Shown: positions 1 to 7,590, numbered from the stretch's first letter. The stretch is DNA of 35,960 nucleotides from JAAGZL01 sp964628835 (GCA_964628835.1 CAZVME010000033.1:1-35960); one strand, 5' to 3'. Notes: a model not told the origin generated them from the sequence alone. Numbers and translations: made by a program.

Positions 1-1
1 T

Positions 2-922
2 CAGGTGCAGCTCTCCGGTGGCCAATGGGTGGTGTTTCAGCGCCCGGTACCGGAGGACGCATTCTCCTGGCAGTCACAGGTGCTGAGCTATCTCGCAATT
101 CTGGTGATCTCCATCGTACTCATATCCTATATTGCGGTGCGTTTTGTGACCCGCCCCCTGGGGCTGCTGGCGAATGCAGCGGATGATCTGGGCAGAAATA
201 TTAATAGTCCGCCGCTGGATGAGAAAGGTCCGGTCGAGGTGAAGCGTGCGGCGCTGGCCTTCAATAATATGCAACGCAGACTCAGGCGTTATATAGAAGA
301 CCGGGGTGAGATCCTGGCTGCGGTATCCCACGATCTGAAGACCCCCATCACCAGGCTGCGTCTGCGAACAGAGATGCTGGGACAGGAGAAGGTCCAGGCA
401 AAATTTAACCAGGACCTGGATGATATGGAACAGATGGTACACGCTACACTGGATTTCATGCGTGGTACTGAAAGTAGTGAAACTCCGGTTCCAATCGATA
501 TCCTGGCCCTGTTGGAGGCACTGCAGGAGGATATGCTGGCACTGGGTCAGACGGTGGAGCTGGAACCGGCAGAACTTAAACCTTACCTTGGGCGTCCGTT
601 GTTACTGAAGCGTTGTCTAACCAACCTAATTGAGAACGCTGTACGTTACGGCAAGCAGGCTAGCATCCGGTTGGAGCAGACAACAGAACAGCTACAGATC
701 ATCATTGCCGATAAAGGCCCAGGCATACCAAAGGCTGAGCGCGAAAAGATATTTCGCCCCTTCATTCGTGGTGAAGACTCCCGTAGCCGGGAAACCGGCG
801 GCACCGGCCTCGGATTGAGCATTGCACGTAATATTGCCCGCGCCCACGGTGGTGAACTTGTTTTGCGTAGCGGTAAGAATGGAGTTGGGCTGGAAGCGGT
901 TCTTGACTTGCCAAGAACTTGA
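2..922 (+). CDS. EnvZ-like sensor histidine kinase, 5' truncated by the window edge
   Basis: C-terminal part of an inner-membrane sensor kinase that would phosphorylate a response regulator, probably encoded upstream outside the window. The reading frame is open from base 2, so the true start is missing. Numbering from the first GTG (base 5): a membrane helix at about residues 28-47 is followed by a HAMP linker (VTRPLGLLANAADDLG, 48-63). The H-box AAVSHDLKTPITRLRLR has the phospho-accepting His at 109. The ATPase domain shows an N-box (NLIENAVRYG, 207-216), a G1 box (DKGPGIP, 236-242) and a G2 box (GGTGLGLS, 265-272). The H-box flank and the RPF motif resemble EnvZ. The sensor domain is not visible, so the stimulus is unknown. 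Confidence 0.93.
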   Translation, partial: QVQLSGGQWVVFQRPVPEDAFSWQSQVLSYLAILVISIVLISYIAVRFVTRPLGLLANAADDLGRNINSPPLDEKGPVEVKRAALAFNNMQRRLRRYIEDRGEILAAVSHDLKTPITRLRLRTEMLGQEKVQAKFNQDLDDMEQMVHATLDFMRGTESSETPVPIDILALLEALQEDMLALGQTVELEPAELKPYLGRPLLLKRCLTNLIENAVRYGKQASIRLEQTTEQLQIIIADKGPGIPKAEREKIFRPFIRGEDSRSRETGGTGLGLSIARNIARAHGGELVLRSGKNGVGLEAVLDLPRT

Positions 923-1005
923 GGTAATGAAGTAGGGTTTTTAGGAATTGTAGGGTGGGCCAGGCGGATGCAGGCTGGCTGAACATCATCTATAAGTTTG
1001 CCAGG

Positions 1006-1458
1006 TTAATACTGATCGATTGATTTTCGCATGACCACCATGGATGAACGGGCAAAACCATGTCTTTGGTAAAAGCGGTGAGCCCCACTATTGTCACCAT
1101 CCGTGAGCAGAGTAATGCGCTTGCAACCAATGTCCTGCGCATAATCCAGCGCAAACTCCATGAGTTTTGATCCTATGCCACAACCTTGAACAGCTTTGGA
1201 AACCACCATGTCCTCAAGTATGGCCACGCGCTCACCCAGTGCAGTGGAAATTGTGTAAAGGAGATTTACCATGGCTACGATTTTACCACCGTCTCGCGCC
1301 ACCAGAATATCACCGACATCCTGGCCGGAGATTACAGCACCCACTCCTCGCGCCTGGACTTCATGATCCGGCGTGAACTCGACCTCTTGGGTTAAGAGAG
1401 AACCCAACAGGGTGCAGAGTTCGGGTATATCTGTTGTAACCGCTACCGAAAATTCCAT
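1006..1458 (-). CDS. GNAT family N-acetyltransferase
   Basis: Predicted acetyl-CoA-dependent N-acetyltransferase of about 150 residues, the usual length for a single GNAT domain. The acetyl-CoA pyrophosphate-binding loop is visible as QGCGIGSKLMEFALDYA, the Q/RxxGxG/A signature, preceded by the beta-4 strand ILEDMVVSKA. The later NSGAHRFYQRHGF segment matches the GNAT motif B region. The ATG giving MEFSVAVTTD was chosen as the start; the frame extends 15 codons further upstream only to a TTG without a clear ribosome binding site. The gene stands alone between the kinase and the TonB unit, and the substrate cannot be deduced. Confidence 0.88.
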   Translation of the reverse strand: MEFSVAVTTDIPELCTLLGSLLTQEVEFTPDHEVQARGVGAVISGQDVGDILVARDGGKIVAMVNLLYTISTALGERVAILEDMVVSKAVQGCGIGSKLMEFALDYAQDIGCKRITLLTDGDNSGAHRFYQRHGFARSSMVVMRKSIDQY

Positions 1459-1503
1459 AAATGTACTCGAATAGAGTTGTTGCCAATCTCTGCCTGGTTT
1501 CAA

Positions 1504-1723
1504 TCAGGCATTAAGCTATCAGTTGAACAGTAATGGGGAAGTAGCCAGAGTATCCATCCTGGTCAGTGCCTTTCTTGGTTGGCGGGCGACTGAATTTGTG
1601 CGGTTTTACTGGATTGTAGTGGCACAGTTAATTTGGACAGAGATGTAGTGGTGTCTGCATCTTGCCGGAGGTGTATTCCCTAATGGTATAGAGGCTATCA
1701 AACTAATCTTGTTTGAGGAACCG
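1504..1723. other. Intergenic stretch with a weak hairpin after tonB
   Basis: No gene was seen. A small inverted repeat (TCAAAC, 7-base loop, GTTTGA; 1698-1716) lies 8 bases beyond the tonB stop on the minus strand. It could end that transcript, but no T-run follows, so it is a weak terminator candidate. Confidence 0.3.
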
Positions 1724-2515
1724 TTACTGTACTTTGAATCTCATGGTGTAGCTGATAGGTAGTGAACATCTTACTCCCTTAGGCGGTTTTGGGAATGGTG
1801 ATGCCCTGCGTACAGCTTTGGCCGCAGCACTCTTTAGCATTTTATGACCACCATTGACCCTTAGGTTGGTGATGGTACCGTTACATCGTACAGAAAGACG
1901 CACCCGAATATTGCCTGTCAGTTTCCGACGCCTGGCAGACCTTGGATAGAACTTTTTTGACTCTATTCGTCTTATCAGCGCAGATAGATACGCGTCCCGT
2001 TTTTTTAGACTGCCGGCCACCTGCTTAACCTGGGCCATCTGTTCTTTTTGATGTTTCTTGACCTTAGGTTTCTTCGTCTTTGGTTTGGGCTCTGGTTTAG
2101 GCTCTGGTTTGGGCTCTGGTTTAGGCTCTGGTTTAGGCTCTGGTTTGGGCTCTGGTTTGGGCTCTGGTTTGGGCTCTGGTTCGGGCTCTGGTTNNNNNNN
2201 NNNNNNNNNNNNNNNNNNNNNNNNNNNNNNNNNNNNNNNNNNNNNNNNNNNNNNNNNNNNNNNNNNNNNNNNNNNNNNNNNNNNNNNNNNNNNGGGCTCT
2301 GGTTCGGGCTCTGGTTCGGGCTCTGGTTCGGGCTCTGGTTCGGGCTCTGGCTGAGGGGGAATGAAGTTTAGTTGTACCTGGGTAACCGGCGGTTGATCAG
2401 ATATCTTTATATCTGCGCTCATGGTGTTTATGATTAACAGATAGGCTACAACACCATGGATCAGGATTGATGAAGTTATGGCAAAGAGTCGCCAGCCAAG
2501 ATCAGGGTGTTTCAT
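1724..2515 (-). CDS. tonB: TonB energy transducer with long Pro-Glu/Pro-Lys spacer (contains assembly gap)
   Basis: Periplasm-spanning TonB protein that passes proton-motive energy from ExbB/ExbD to outer-membrane receptors. The N-terminus is cytoplasmic, then one membrane helix containing S16 and H20, matching the SxxxH motif of classical TonB. A very long Pro-rich spacer follows: an EP-only part nearer the membrane and a KPEP part further out. The C-terminal domain (about 185-263) has the YPRSARRRKLTGNIRVRL signature that opens TonB C-terminal domains. Two cysteines (C211 and C250 if the gap is counted as 34 codons) lie in this domain. The gap means true length and frame continuity are not proven. 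The start overlaps the exbD stop in an ATGA. Confidence 0.9.
   Translation of the reverse strand: MKHPDLGWRLFAITSSILIHGVVAYLLIINTMSADIKISDQPPVTQVQLNFIPPQPEPEPEPEPEPEPEPEPEPXXXXXXXXXXXXXXXXXXXXXXXXXXXXXXXXXXPEPEPEPKPEPKPEPKPEPKPEPKPEPKPEPKPEPKPKTKKPKVKKHQKEQMAQVKQVAGSLKKRDAYLSALIRRIESKKFYPRSARRRKLTGNIRVRLSVRCNGTITNLRVNGGHKMLKSAAAKAVRRASPFPKPPKGVRCSLPISYTMRFKVQ
2084..2352. repeat. 12-bp tandem repeat encoding EPEP/KPEP in tonB
   Basis: Head-to-tail 12-base units (core GGCTCTGGTT on the plus strand) run up to and beyond the sequence gap. Units near the membrane end read GGTTCG (Glu) and those nearer the C-terminal domain read GGTTTG or GGTTTA (Lys), so one base change switches the spacer from acidic to charge-balanced. 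The array length is unknown because of the gap. Confidence 0.9.
2194..2293. other. Assembly gap of 100 N inside tonB
   Basis: Exactly 100 N bases sit in the tandem repeat. This round number is the usual placeholder for a gap of unknown size, so the repeat copy number is unresolved. Confidence 0.97.
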
Positions 2516-2916
2516 GGACGTTCGGTAAGTATATTCAGAGACTCTGCGCCAGCGCCACGCGCTGCATCTATAATATGAACTGCCATTCCAAAATTTGATT
2601 CCTGATCTCCGCGCAGGCGGACGAAGCGTTTGCCAGGGGCGTGCAGGATGCCACGCAGGGTCTCTTCGAGATCTTCTGCTGCTACCGGTACACCCGCTAC
2701 CATCAACTCACCATCCGGGGTCAGTACCACCTCAACATACTCGTCCTGTTGCTCGGTGGTGGCCGAACTTTTGGCCTTGGGTAGGGTGATATCTATAGCC
2801 TGGTCTTCAATGAAGTGTGCGGTGAGCATGAAGAACACCAGCAACAGAAACACGATGTCGATCAATGGTGTTAGGTTTAGGACAACATTTGAACGGCGAT
2901 GTCGTTCAGACCCCAT
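2512..2916 (-). CDS. exbD: ExbD/TolR-family biopolymer transport protein
   Basis: Inner-membrane partner of ExbB in the proton-driven motor that energises TonB. The 134 residues are typical for the family. The single membrane helix VVLNLTPLIDIVFLLLVFFMLTAHF carries the conserved proton-path Asp at position 20, and a periplasmic ExbD domain follows (EQDEYVEVVLTPDGELMVAG and on to the C-terminus). The gene overlaps exbB by 11 bases and tonB by 4, so the three are surely co-transcribed. Order and overlap favour ExbD over TolR. Confidence 0.95.
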   Translation of the reverse strand: MGSERHRRSNVVLNLTPLIDIVFLLLVFFMLTAHFIEDQAIDITLPKAKSSATTEQQDEYVEVVLTPDGELMVAGVPVAAEDLEETLRGILHAPGKRFVRLRGDQESNFGMAVHIIDAARGAGAESLNILTERP

Positions 2917-3568
2917 CCGTTATCTCCTCCCAGTGATGGGGGGCGTCTGTCTGTTCGTCTGGATTATGGGTGCCTGGCCTGCGTTCCAGCAGCAGGGAGA
3001 GGCAGGATTCCATGGACTGAACCCGGCGCTCCACGCCACCTTCCAAAAGATGCAGCAGGATCAGTAGTGGTATGGCTACTGCGAGGCCAACACCAGTGGT
3101 GATCATGGCCTCCCAGATGCCGCCGGCCAGGGCCTGGGCGTCGACTTTGCCACCTGCCTGTTCGATCACCATGAAGGCCTTGATCATGCCGGTGATGGTG
3201 CCGAGTAGCCCCAGTAGAGGAGCAGTGTTTCCTAGTAGTCCCAGGGTTGGCAGACCTGTTTCCAATCGTTGCATTTCGTCCGAACGAATACGGGAGCCAA
3301 CCCCATGCAGGTCTTTAACTCCCTGATGGTCGGCATCCACAACCGCCTGAATAATCTTGGCTTCCGGACCTCTTAGATCCTTTATCTGGGATACTACATC
3401 AGGCTTATCCAAGAGACGGTTGAGTCTAGCTTTAAACGTTGTTGGCAATTTACGCTGTCTGAGAAACAGCAGATAGCGGTCCAATACGATGGTGATCCCC
3501 ACCATAGAGTAGGCGGCCAGTATCCAGACCACAACTCCGCCACGGGTAAACAGCTCTTCAATATTCAT
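2906..3568 (-). CDS. exbB: ExbB/TolQ/MotA-family proton channel protein
   Basis: Inner-membrane motor subunit that forms the proton channel with ExbD. Three membrane helices are visible: near the N-terminus (VVVWILAAYSMVGITIVL) and the conserved pair TAPLLGLLGTITGMIKAF and EAMITTGVGLAVAIPLLILL. The TLGLLGNTAPLLGLLGT block is the family signature. The ATG giving MNIEELFTRG overlaps the upstream stop codon as ATGA and was chosen over an ATG four codons earlier. The protein is about 220 residues, on the short side, as in two-protein ExbB/ExbD systems. Confidence 0.95.
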   Translation of the reverse strand: MNIEELFTRGGVVVWILAAYSMVGITIVLDRYLLFLRQRKLPTTFKARLNRLLDKPDVVSQIKDLRGPEAKIIQAVVDADHQGVKDLHGVGSRIRSDEMQRLETGLPTLGLLGNTAPLLGLLGTITGMIKAFMVIEQAGGKVDAQALAGGIWEAMITTGVGLAVAIPLLILLHLLEGGVERRVQSMESCLSLLLERRPGTHNPDEQTDAPHHWEEITDGV

Positions 3569-4266
3569 GGTGCAATCCATCCCAAGGCGGTTGCTGTGCC
3601 CATCAGTAGCAGCAACAGGACACTGAGTTTTTCCAGTGGGCCTCGCCAGTTCTCCAGGTGCTCGCGGATCTGTGCCCCCATGTGGGCTACGCCAAAGGCG
3701 AAGATCAGGCTGGGGATGATTACGGCGCCCAGTCCGAAGCCCATACCCAGGGAGAATCCACCCATGGCGCTGGCGGTGGTGGCTGCGGCAAAGATCACTG
3801 TGGTAAGTGGTGCGCAGGGATTCAGCGCCATCCCCATACCCATAAAAAAGAGTCCGCCAGGTAGCAGTGGGGTTGACTTTTGCAGGTCAGAAATTGCTAC
3901 CTTAGGAGTGCTGCTGTGGTGTTTGCTGTCACAGTTTGCCGAGCCACGGTAGTTGCGCAGCAGCAGGGCGATGGCCACGGCGATGGTTGCGCCTCCCAGC
4001 ACCATGCGCGCCCACGGATGACTGATCCACTCCTGTACCAGGACTCCGGCCCAACCTGCCACGGCCCCCAGCAGGGTGTAGCCGGAGAGTCTGCCAGCAG
4101 AGAATGGCAGCAAGGTGCGCCAGGAGTTGCGTACGCCATCCCCGGTGGCCATGAATACCGGGCCGAGATAGGGCAGGCAGGCAATGTTGCATGGTCCGGC
4201 GCCAAAACTTAGGCCCAGAATCAGAGCGGCGCCAAAGCTGAGTGTTATGGGTTCAAAGGCTGTCAA
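3565..4266 (-). CDS. SafE/UreH-type (CcdA/DsbD-like) multi-span membrane protein
   Basis: Polytopic inner-membrane protein of 233 residues from the DsbD_2 / sulfite exporter TauE/SafE group. The two pseudo-symmetric halves carry the family motifs GAGPCNIACLPYLGP (C26, C30) and ALNPCAP (C151); a fourth Cys (C112) is in the central loop SANCDSKHHSS. CcdA and DsbD move electrons across the membrane by thiol exchange; other members are linked to metal insertion or transport. Here it lies between a polyferredoxin and the TonB motor genes, overlapping both in ATGA contexts, which points to one redox-linked complex. Real sulfite export is unproven, as the TauE/SafE name is often applied loosely. Confidence 0.85.
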   Translation of the reverse strand: MTAFEPITLSFGAALILGLSFGAGPCNIACLPYLGPVFMATGDGVRNSWRTLLPFSAGRLSGYTLLGAVAGWAGVLVQEWISHPWARMVLGGATIAVAIALLLRNYRGSANCDSKHHSSTPKVAISDLQKSTPLLPGGLFFMGMGMALNPCAPLTTVIFAAATTASAMGGFSLGMGFGLGAVIIPSLIFAFGVAHMGAQIREHLENWRGPLEKLSVLLLLLMGTATALGWIAP

Positions 4267-5318
4267 GAGGAGCTCTCCTTAGCCGGTTTTCTCCAGCTGC
4301 CCAGACGTGCCAGGAGATTGTTTTTTTCCCATTTTTTCTGGGCCTTATTACGTCCCTTGAAGTATTTTGGGTCGGCAGAGAACACCGGGATTACGGTGTA
4401 CTTCAACTGTAATACGTCCTTCTCGGGACAGAACTCCACGCAGCGTCCACACAGGGTGCAGTCTTCAAACAGTACATTCTTCTGTTCCATCTCGGTGTGG
4501 ATCTCTTTGATATCCATCGGGCAGGCCTTGGCGCAGAGACCACATTTGTCACAACGGGATGAGGCGTTCTTGATAAGCCGTAGCAGACCGAGTTTACGGA
4601 AGACCGCGTTCATGGCCAGCATGGGGCAGATGCGGCAGAAGGGCTGGCGTACTGTCAGGGACAGCACGATCATCAGTCCGAACAGAAAGTCGGCGATAAT
4701 AGAGATCACCATGGTGGTGGTGCTGGCTGTGTCAACATACAGCTGTGTAGTATTGCCGTTGGCCAGGGTGGTGAGAATGCGGCTGGGGCAGATCTTGCAG
4801 AAGGGGTCTCCCAGATCGTGGTTGAGGTAGCCCATGCCGGTAAGCAGGGGGAAACCGAATACCAGCAGGATCAGGACAAACCACTTGACCGGACGGAAAC
4901 GCTGCACGATATTGTTGTTCACAGTTTCAGTTTGTTGCAGGCCCAGTTTCTGGCCGATCATATAGAGAAATTCCTGGAAGGTTCCCAGTGGACAGATCCA
5001 ACCGCAAAATGCCTTGTTCAGGAAAATAAAGAAGACCAGGAAGGTACCCAGGGTGATAAGGGTGGGTAGCAATCCCATCAAGATGTCGCCGCCGGAGTTG
5101 ATAGCAGGGCCCAGGCGGTGATCCATCTGGTGCTGCATCGGGATCAGGGCGCAGATGTCAGAGCCGTTCATATCATAAGCGCAGCTCAATGCCGGTAGAG
5201 CATGGGTAAGCTTATCAGCCAGGTGGTAAGCGCCGATGGAACTGCCGTAGACCAGGAGGGCGAAGGCTGCGACCTGGACCAGCTTGCGGATAACGGATAG
5301 ATTCTTCAGCTGGTTCAT
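4263..5318 (-). CDS. NapH/FtrD-like membrane polyferredoxin (4Fe-4S)
   Basis: Inner-membrane iron-sulfur protein of 351 residues, probably passing electrons between the quinone pool or cytoplasm and a periplasmic partner. Several membrane helices surround CxxxCP or CxxCP motifs (CGWICP 105-110, CKICP 174-178, CRICP 228-232), as in NapH, NosR and the FtrD iron-uptake protein. Two classical 4Fe-4S motifs follow: CDKCGLCAKACP (256-267) and CTLCGRCVEFCP (287-298). The C-terminus is basic and probably cytoplasmic. No nap, nos or cco genes are nearby, so these roles are unlikely. The TonB context makes reduction of an imported metal or cofactor a reasonable guess. Confidence 0.88.
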   Translation of the reverse strand: MNQLKNLSVIRKLVQVAAFALLVYGSSIGAYHLADKLTHALPALSCAYDMNGSDICALIPMQHQMDHRLGPAINSGGDILMGLLPTLITLGTFLVFFIFLNKAFCGWICPLGTFQEFLYMIGQKLGLQQTETVNNNIVQRFRPVKWFVLILLVFGFPLLTGMGYLNHDLGDPFCKICPSRILTTLANGNTTQLYVDTASTTTMVISIIADFLFGLMIVLSLTVRQPFCRICPMLAMNAVFRKLGLLRLIKNASSRCDKCGLCAKACPMDIKEIHTEMEQKNVLFEDCTLCGRCVEFCPEKDVLQLKYTVIPVFSADPKYFKGRNKAQKKWEKNNLLARLGSWRKPAKESSS

Positions 5319-5320
5319 TA

Positions 5321-6145
5321 TCAGCTCCTCTTTTTATTTCTGGTGCGGCCAATGAAGCCGCCAGCAATCATTCCAAGTCCAGCCACGGCAGCCCCCCAAC
5401 CCAGGGATTTCCAGTGAGCCTGATTAACCCGATATTCGGCGCTGAGTGTGGTCTGGTAGGTGATGCCTCCCTTCTCATACCCTGCGCTTACCATGAAGTC
5501 GGCGCTGCGCCGGTCCCTTTTACCAGGGATGATATTTGGAAAATCATCCGGGATATGCATGGTAACCATCCCGTTGTTATCTGATACGGCTTTAACTCTG
5601 CTGCCGTTGGAGGTTTCCATAACTACCGGCAGGTTGGGTATCGGTTGGTCCTGGAAACGGGTCATGAAACTCCACTCTTGGTTGCTGGAATAGTGGTAGT
5701 GCCCTCTGGGGATGGGAACTGGTACCACCTCGAAAGTGGTTTTCTGGGCAGCAGACAGTTTTGTCGGGCTCTGTTTACTGGGGCTGCCACGCAGGTATTC
5801 ATAGCGGATAACTGCCTCTTTGGAATCACCCCAATCCTTTTCCGCCACTATGGCGTGGTAGTTGTCCATGCCGGTGCGTGGCAGGGTGATGCTGCCGTGC
5901 ATCAGGTGTTTTTGATCCAGTGGTATGGTGGTTAGATCCGGTTTCCAGAGCTTGATCGTTGCTCCTTCAGCTCCAGCCAGGGTGAACTGTTTTAGTCTGC
6001 GGCGGTGTTGTTGGGTTTGCTTTACAGGCGTTGGCGATTTGTCCTTGGATTTGCCAGGGGCCGTATTCCCAGGATCAGGGGCAGCTGTGGCGGTAGCGCA
6101 GGCGATGGCCAGAACCAGGCCAGTTATTGGTTTTAGTATCTTCAT
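5321..6145 (-). CDS. Periplasmic protein with C-terminal membrane anchor, function unknown
   Basis: I do not recognise a named family. The 274-residue product has a signal peptide (MKILKPITGLVLAIACATATAA), a Pro/Lys-rich linker, and a periplasmic body with beta-rich segments such as NLPVVMETSNGSRVKAVSDNNGMVTMHIP, which recalls Ig-like DUF4198-type domains found near metal transporters. It ends in one hydrophobic helix (GWGAAVAGLGMIAGGFIG) and a basic tail (RTRNKKRS), so the C-terminus should be cytoplasmic. The motif RGHYHYSSNQEW offers possible metal ligands. It is the first clear gene of the six-gene unit and lies 2 bases from the polyferredoxin gene, so it may be that protein's periplasmic partner. 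Confidence 0.75.
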   Translation of the reverse strand: MKILKPITGLVLAIACATATAAPDPGNTAPGKSKDKSPTPVKQTQQHRRRLKQFTLAGAEGATIKLWKPDLTTIPLDQKHLMHGSITLPRTGMDNYHAIVAEKDWGDSKEAVIRYEYLRGSPSKQSPTKLSAAQKTTFEVVPVPIPRGHYHYSSNQEWSFMTRFQDQPIPNLPVVMETSNGSRVKAVSDNNGMVTMHIPDDFPNIIPGKRDRRSADFMVSAGYEKGGITYQTTLSAEYRVNQAHWKSLGWGAAVAGLGMIAGGFIGRTRNKKRS

Positions 6146-6173
6146 GCATCTGTGCCTTTGTTATCAAATCCAG

Positions 6174-6470
6174 TCAGCTATCCATGACAAACGGGATTGT
6201 ATTAATCAGGAGGAAATTGACTGATCTGTGGTGATGGTGTGGCCTGATTGACCGTCCGTGACAGGTCTTCAGTACTACACACACCGCCCCTGTTGCCGTC
6301 ACCATTGACACTGGTCGTGTTGAAGCAGGACGCTTAAAGGCCTGCATCGATCCCGGTGGACGGGCAATAATACAAAAGCAGGACGTGAGCGCAATAAGCA
6401 GGGTGTATAAAATGCAATAAAAAACAATAAGATATGTCATATGACATAGATGTTGTGGCATATGACGCAA
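6174..6470 (-). CDS. Possible small membrane protein with His cluster (doubtful)
   Basis: A 98-codon open frame lies in the divergent promoter region, ending 28 bases before the next minus-strand gene. It would encode one hydrophobic helix (TYLIVFYCILYTLLIALTSCFCII), then a tail with CHGRSIRPHHHHRS, which could bind metal. No convincing ribosome binding site was seen, and the frame overlaps the palindromic operator-like sites at its start. It may be a chance frame; it is recorded because its position and His/Cys content would suit the neighbouring operon. Confidence 0.2.
   Translation of the reverse strand: MRHMPQHLCHMTYLIVFYCILYTLLIALTSCFCIIARPPGSMQAFKRPASTRPVSMVTATGAVCVVLKTCHGRSIRPHHHHRSVNFLLINTIPFVMDS
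6433..6466. promoter_or_regulatory. Operator-like palindrome with a second copy two helix turns away
   Basis: TATGTCATATGACATA (6433-6448) is a perfect 16-base palindrome. A second partial copy, GGCATATGAC (6457-6466), shares the core CATATGAC with its centre 21 bases away, so both lie on the same DNA face. The pair lies between the divergent operons, 98-131 bases upstream of the glycine-zipper gene start. The cognate regulator is unknown. Confidence 0.5.
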
Positions 6471-6563
6471 TTATTAACGGCTCTGTTCAGGAAGCATTCA
6501 GGCAGCTGGGGCTAATCTTCTTCACAAGGTTGATAACAGTTGAAATTGAACAGGAGATCGAAA

Positions 6564-7172
6564 ATGAACAAAACTAGCCTGATAGCAGCGGTCGGATTTG
6601 GGGTGATGCTGATTTCACAGACATCCCTTGCTGGTCCCAGACATGGTTATCAAGACACCGCACGGGTTCTCAAGGTAAAACCCATCTATGAAACAGTTCG
6701 GGTAAACAATCCCCGCCGTAGATGCTGGGATGAGCCTGTGTACCACCGGGGTCGCAGCAACTCTGCCGTGCCAACCATTGCTGGTGCAATACTCGGTGGA
6801 GCTATTGGTAACCAGTTTGGCAAGGGTAGCGGTCGTGATGCCATGACCATTGCCGGGACCCTGCTGGGTGGAGCTATTGGCCATGATATGGGCGATCGCC
6901 ATGTCGGACCTGGCTATGAGACCATGCAGCGCAGATGCAAGGTGGTAAACCGTTTTCGTAACAGAGAAGAAGTGGTTGGATATCGTGTAAAATACAGATA
7001 TAACGGTAAGATCGGCTGGACCCGCACCGATACCCATCCGGGAAAACGCATTAGCGTTAAGGTGAAGGTTAGGCCAAACCGTCATAATGACCGTGGCTAC
7101 GATAGATATGATGATGATCGCTGGGGCTTTGGCCAGTACCCAATCCGCCGTTCAGGCTACGAGATGTTCTGA
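6564..7172 (+). CDS. Glycine-zipper 2TM (17-kDa antigen-like) envelope protein
   Basis: Exported envelope protein of about 202 residues. A signal peptide (MNKTSLIAAVGFGVMLISQTSLAG) leads to a domain with two glycine-zipper repeats, IAGAILGGAIGNQFGKGSGRDA and IAGTLLGGAIGHDMGDRHVG, as in the Rickettsia 17-kDa antigen and SlyB-like families. A YRVKYRYNGKIGWTRTDTHPGKRI segment follows, then an Arg/Tyr/Asp-rich tail. The ATG after CAGGAG (6551-6556) was chosen; an upstream in-frame TTG lacks support. SlyB-type proteins are known PhoP targets in enterobacteria, which fits the PhoP/PhoQ-like genes two positions downstream. The exact function is unknown. Confidence 0.85.
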   Translation: MNKTSLIAAVGFGVMLISQTSLAGPRHGYQDTARVLKVKPIYETVRVNNPRRRCWDEPVYHRGRSNSAVPTIAGAILGGAIGNQFGKGSGRDAMTIAGTLLGGAIGHDMGDRHVGPGYETMQRRCKVVNRFRNREEVVGYRVKYRYNGKIGWTRTDTHPGKRISVKVKVRPNRHNDRGYDRYDDDRWGFGQYPIRRSGYEMF

Positions 7173-7214
7173 TAAGCTTTGGACCACTCGCCGGCTGAAC
7201 CTATAACAGGACAT

Positions 7215-7547
7215 ATGATGCTGACTAGATTGAATGCAGGAAAACACAAAACTGTTACCGCCTTACTACTGTGCGGTCTGCTGGCAAGCATGCCGGTGGC
7301 CGCACAGCGATTTTATCAGGATGGTGGCAGACAGTTTCAGCAGCCAAATATGTTGCTGTCCCAAGGGCAGCTGGAGAGTCTTGACAGCGCGGTGTCACGC
7401 ATCCGTGGTCGCACTGGTGGCAGGGTTCTGTCAGCAGAGACCAGACGTAGTAATGGACGGGTTGTGCACCACATAAGAGTTCTCACCAGAAATGGTAAGG
7501 TGAAACGTATAAAGGTTGTAGCCAAACCCGCATCTCGCCGCCGCTAG
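7215..7547 (+). CDS. Small exported PepSY-like protein
   Basis: Short secreted protein of about 110 residues. After a signal peptide (KTVTALLLCGLLASMPVAAQ) there is one compact basic domain: SLDSAVSRIRGRTGGRVLSAETRRSNGRVVHHIRVLTRNGKVKRIKVVA. The pattern of a helix, then GGRVLSAE and HHIRVLTRNGKVK, fits the PepSY fold, which is common next to two-component systems in proteobacteria. Two adjacent ATGs (7215 and 7218) follow an AGGA at 7208-7211; the second has the better spacing. It sits 43 bases before the PhoP-like gene and is probably its operon partner, perhaps modulating the sensor. Confidence 0.8.
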   Translation: MMLTRLNAGKHKTVTALLLCGLLASMPVAAQRFYQDGGRQFQQPNMLLSQGQLESLDSAVSRIRGRTGGRVLSAETRRSNGRVVHHIRVLTRNGKVKRIKVVAKPASRRR

Positions 7548-7590
7548 GGATTGCACTTACAACATCAAAGGCCATAGGACACTACACTAC

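Noticed and set aside
945..970. TAGGGTGGGC motif also seen near 10378
   Set aside because: The match is short and not part of a hairpin here, so it cannot be called a repeat element.
1610..1650. Sequence resembling an insertion-sequence end before tonB's 3' side
   Set aside because: No matching opposite end, transposase fragment or target duplication was seen.
2048..2371. Plus-strand frames reading LWFG or GSGLGSG repeats
   Set aside because: They are the antisense of the tonB Pro-Glu/Pro-Lys repeat; any 12-base repeat gives such frames.
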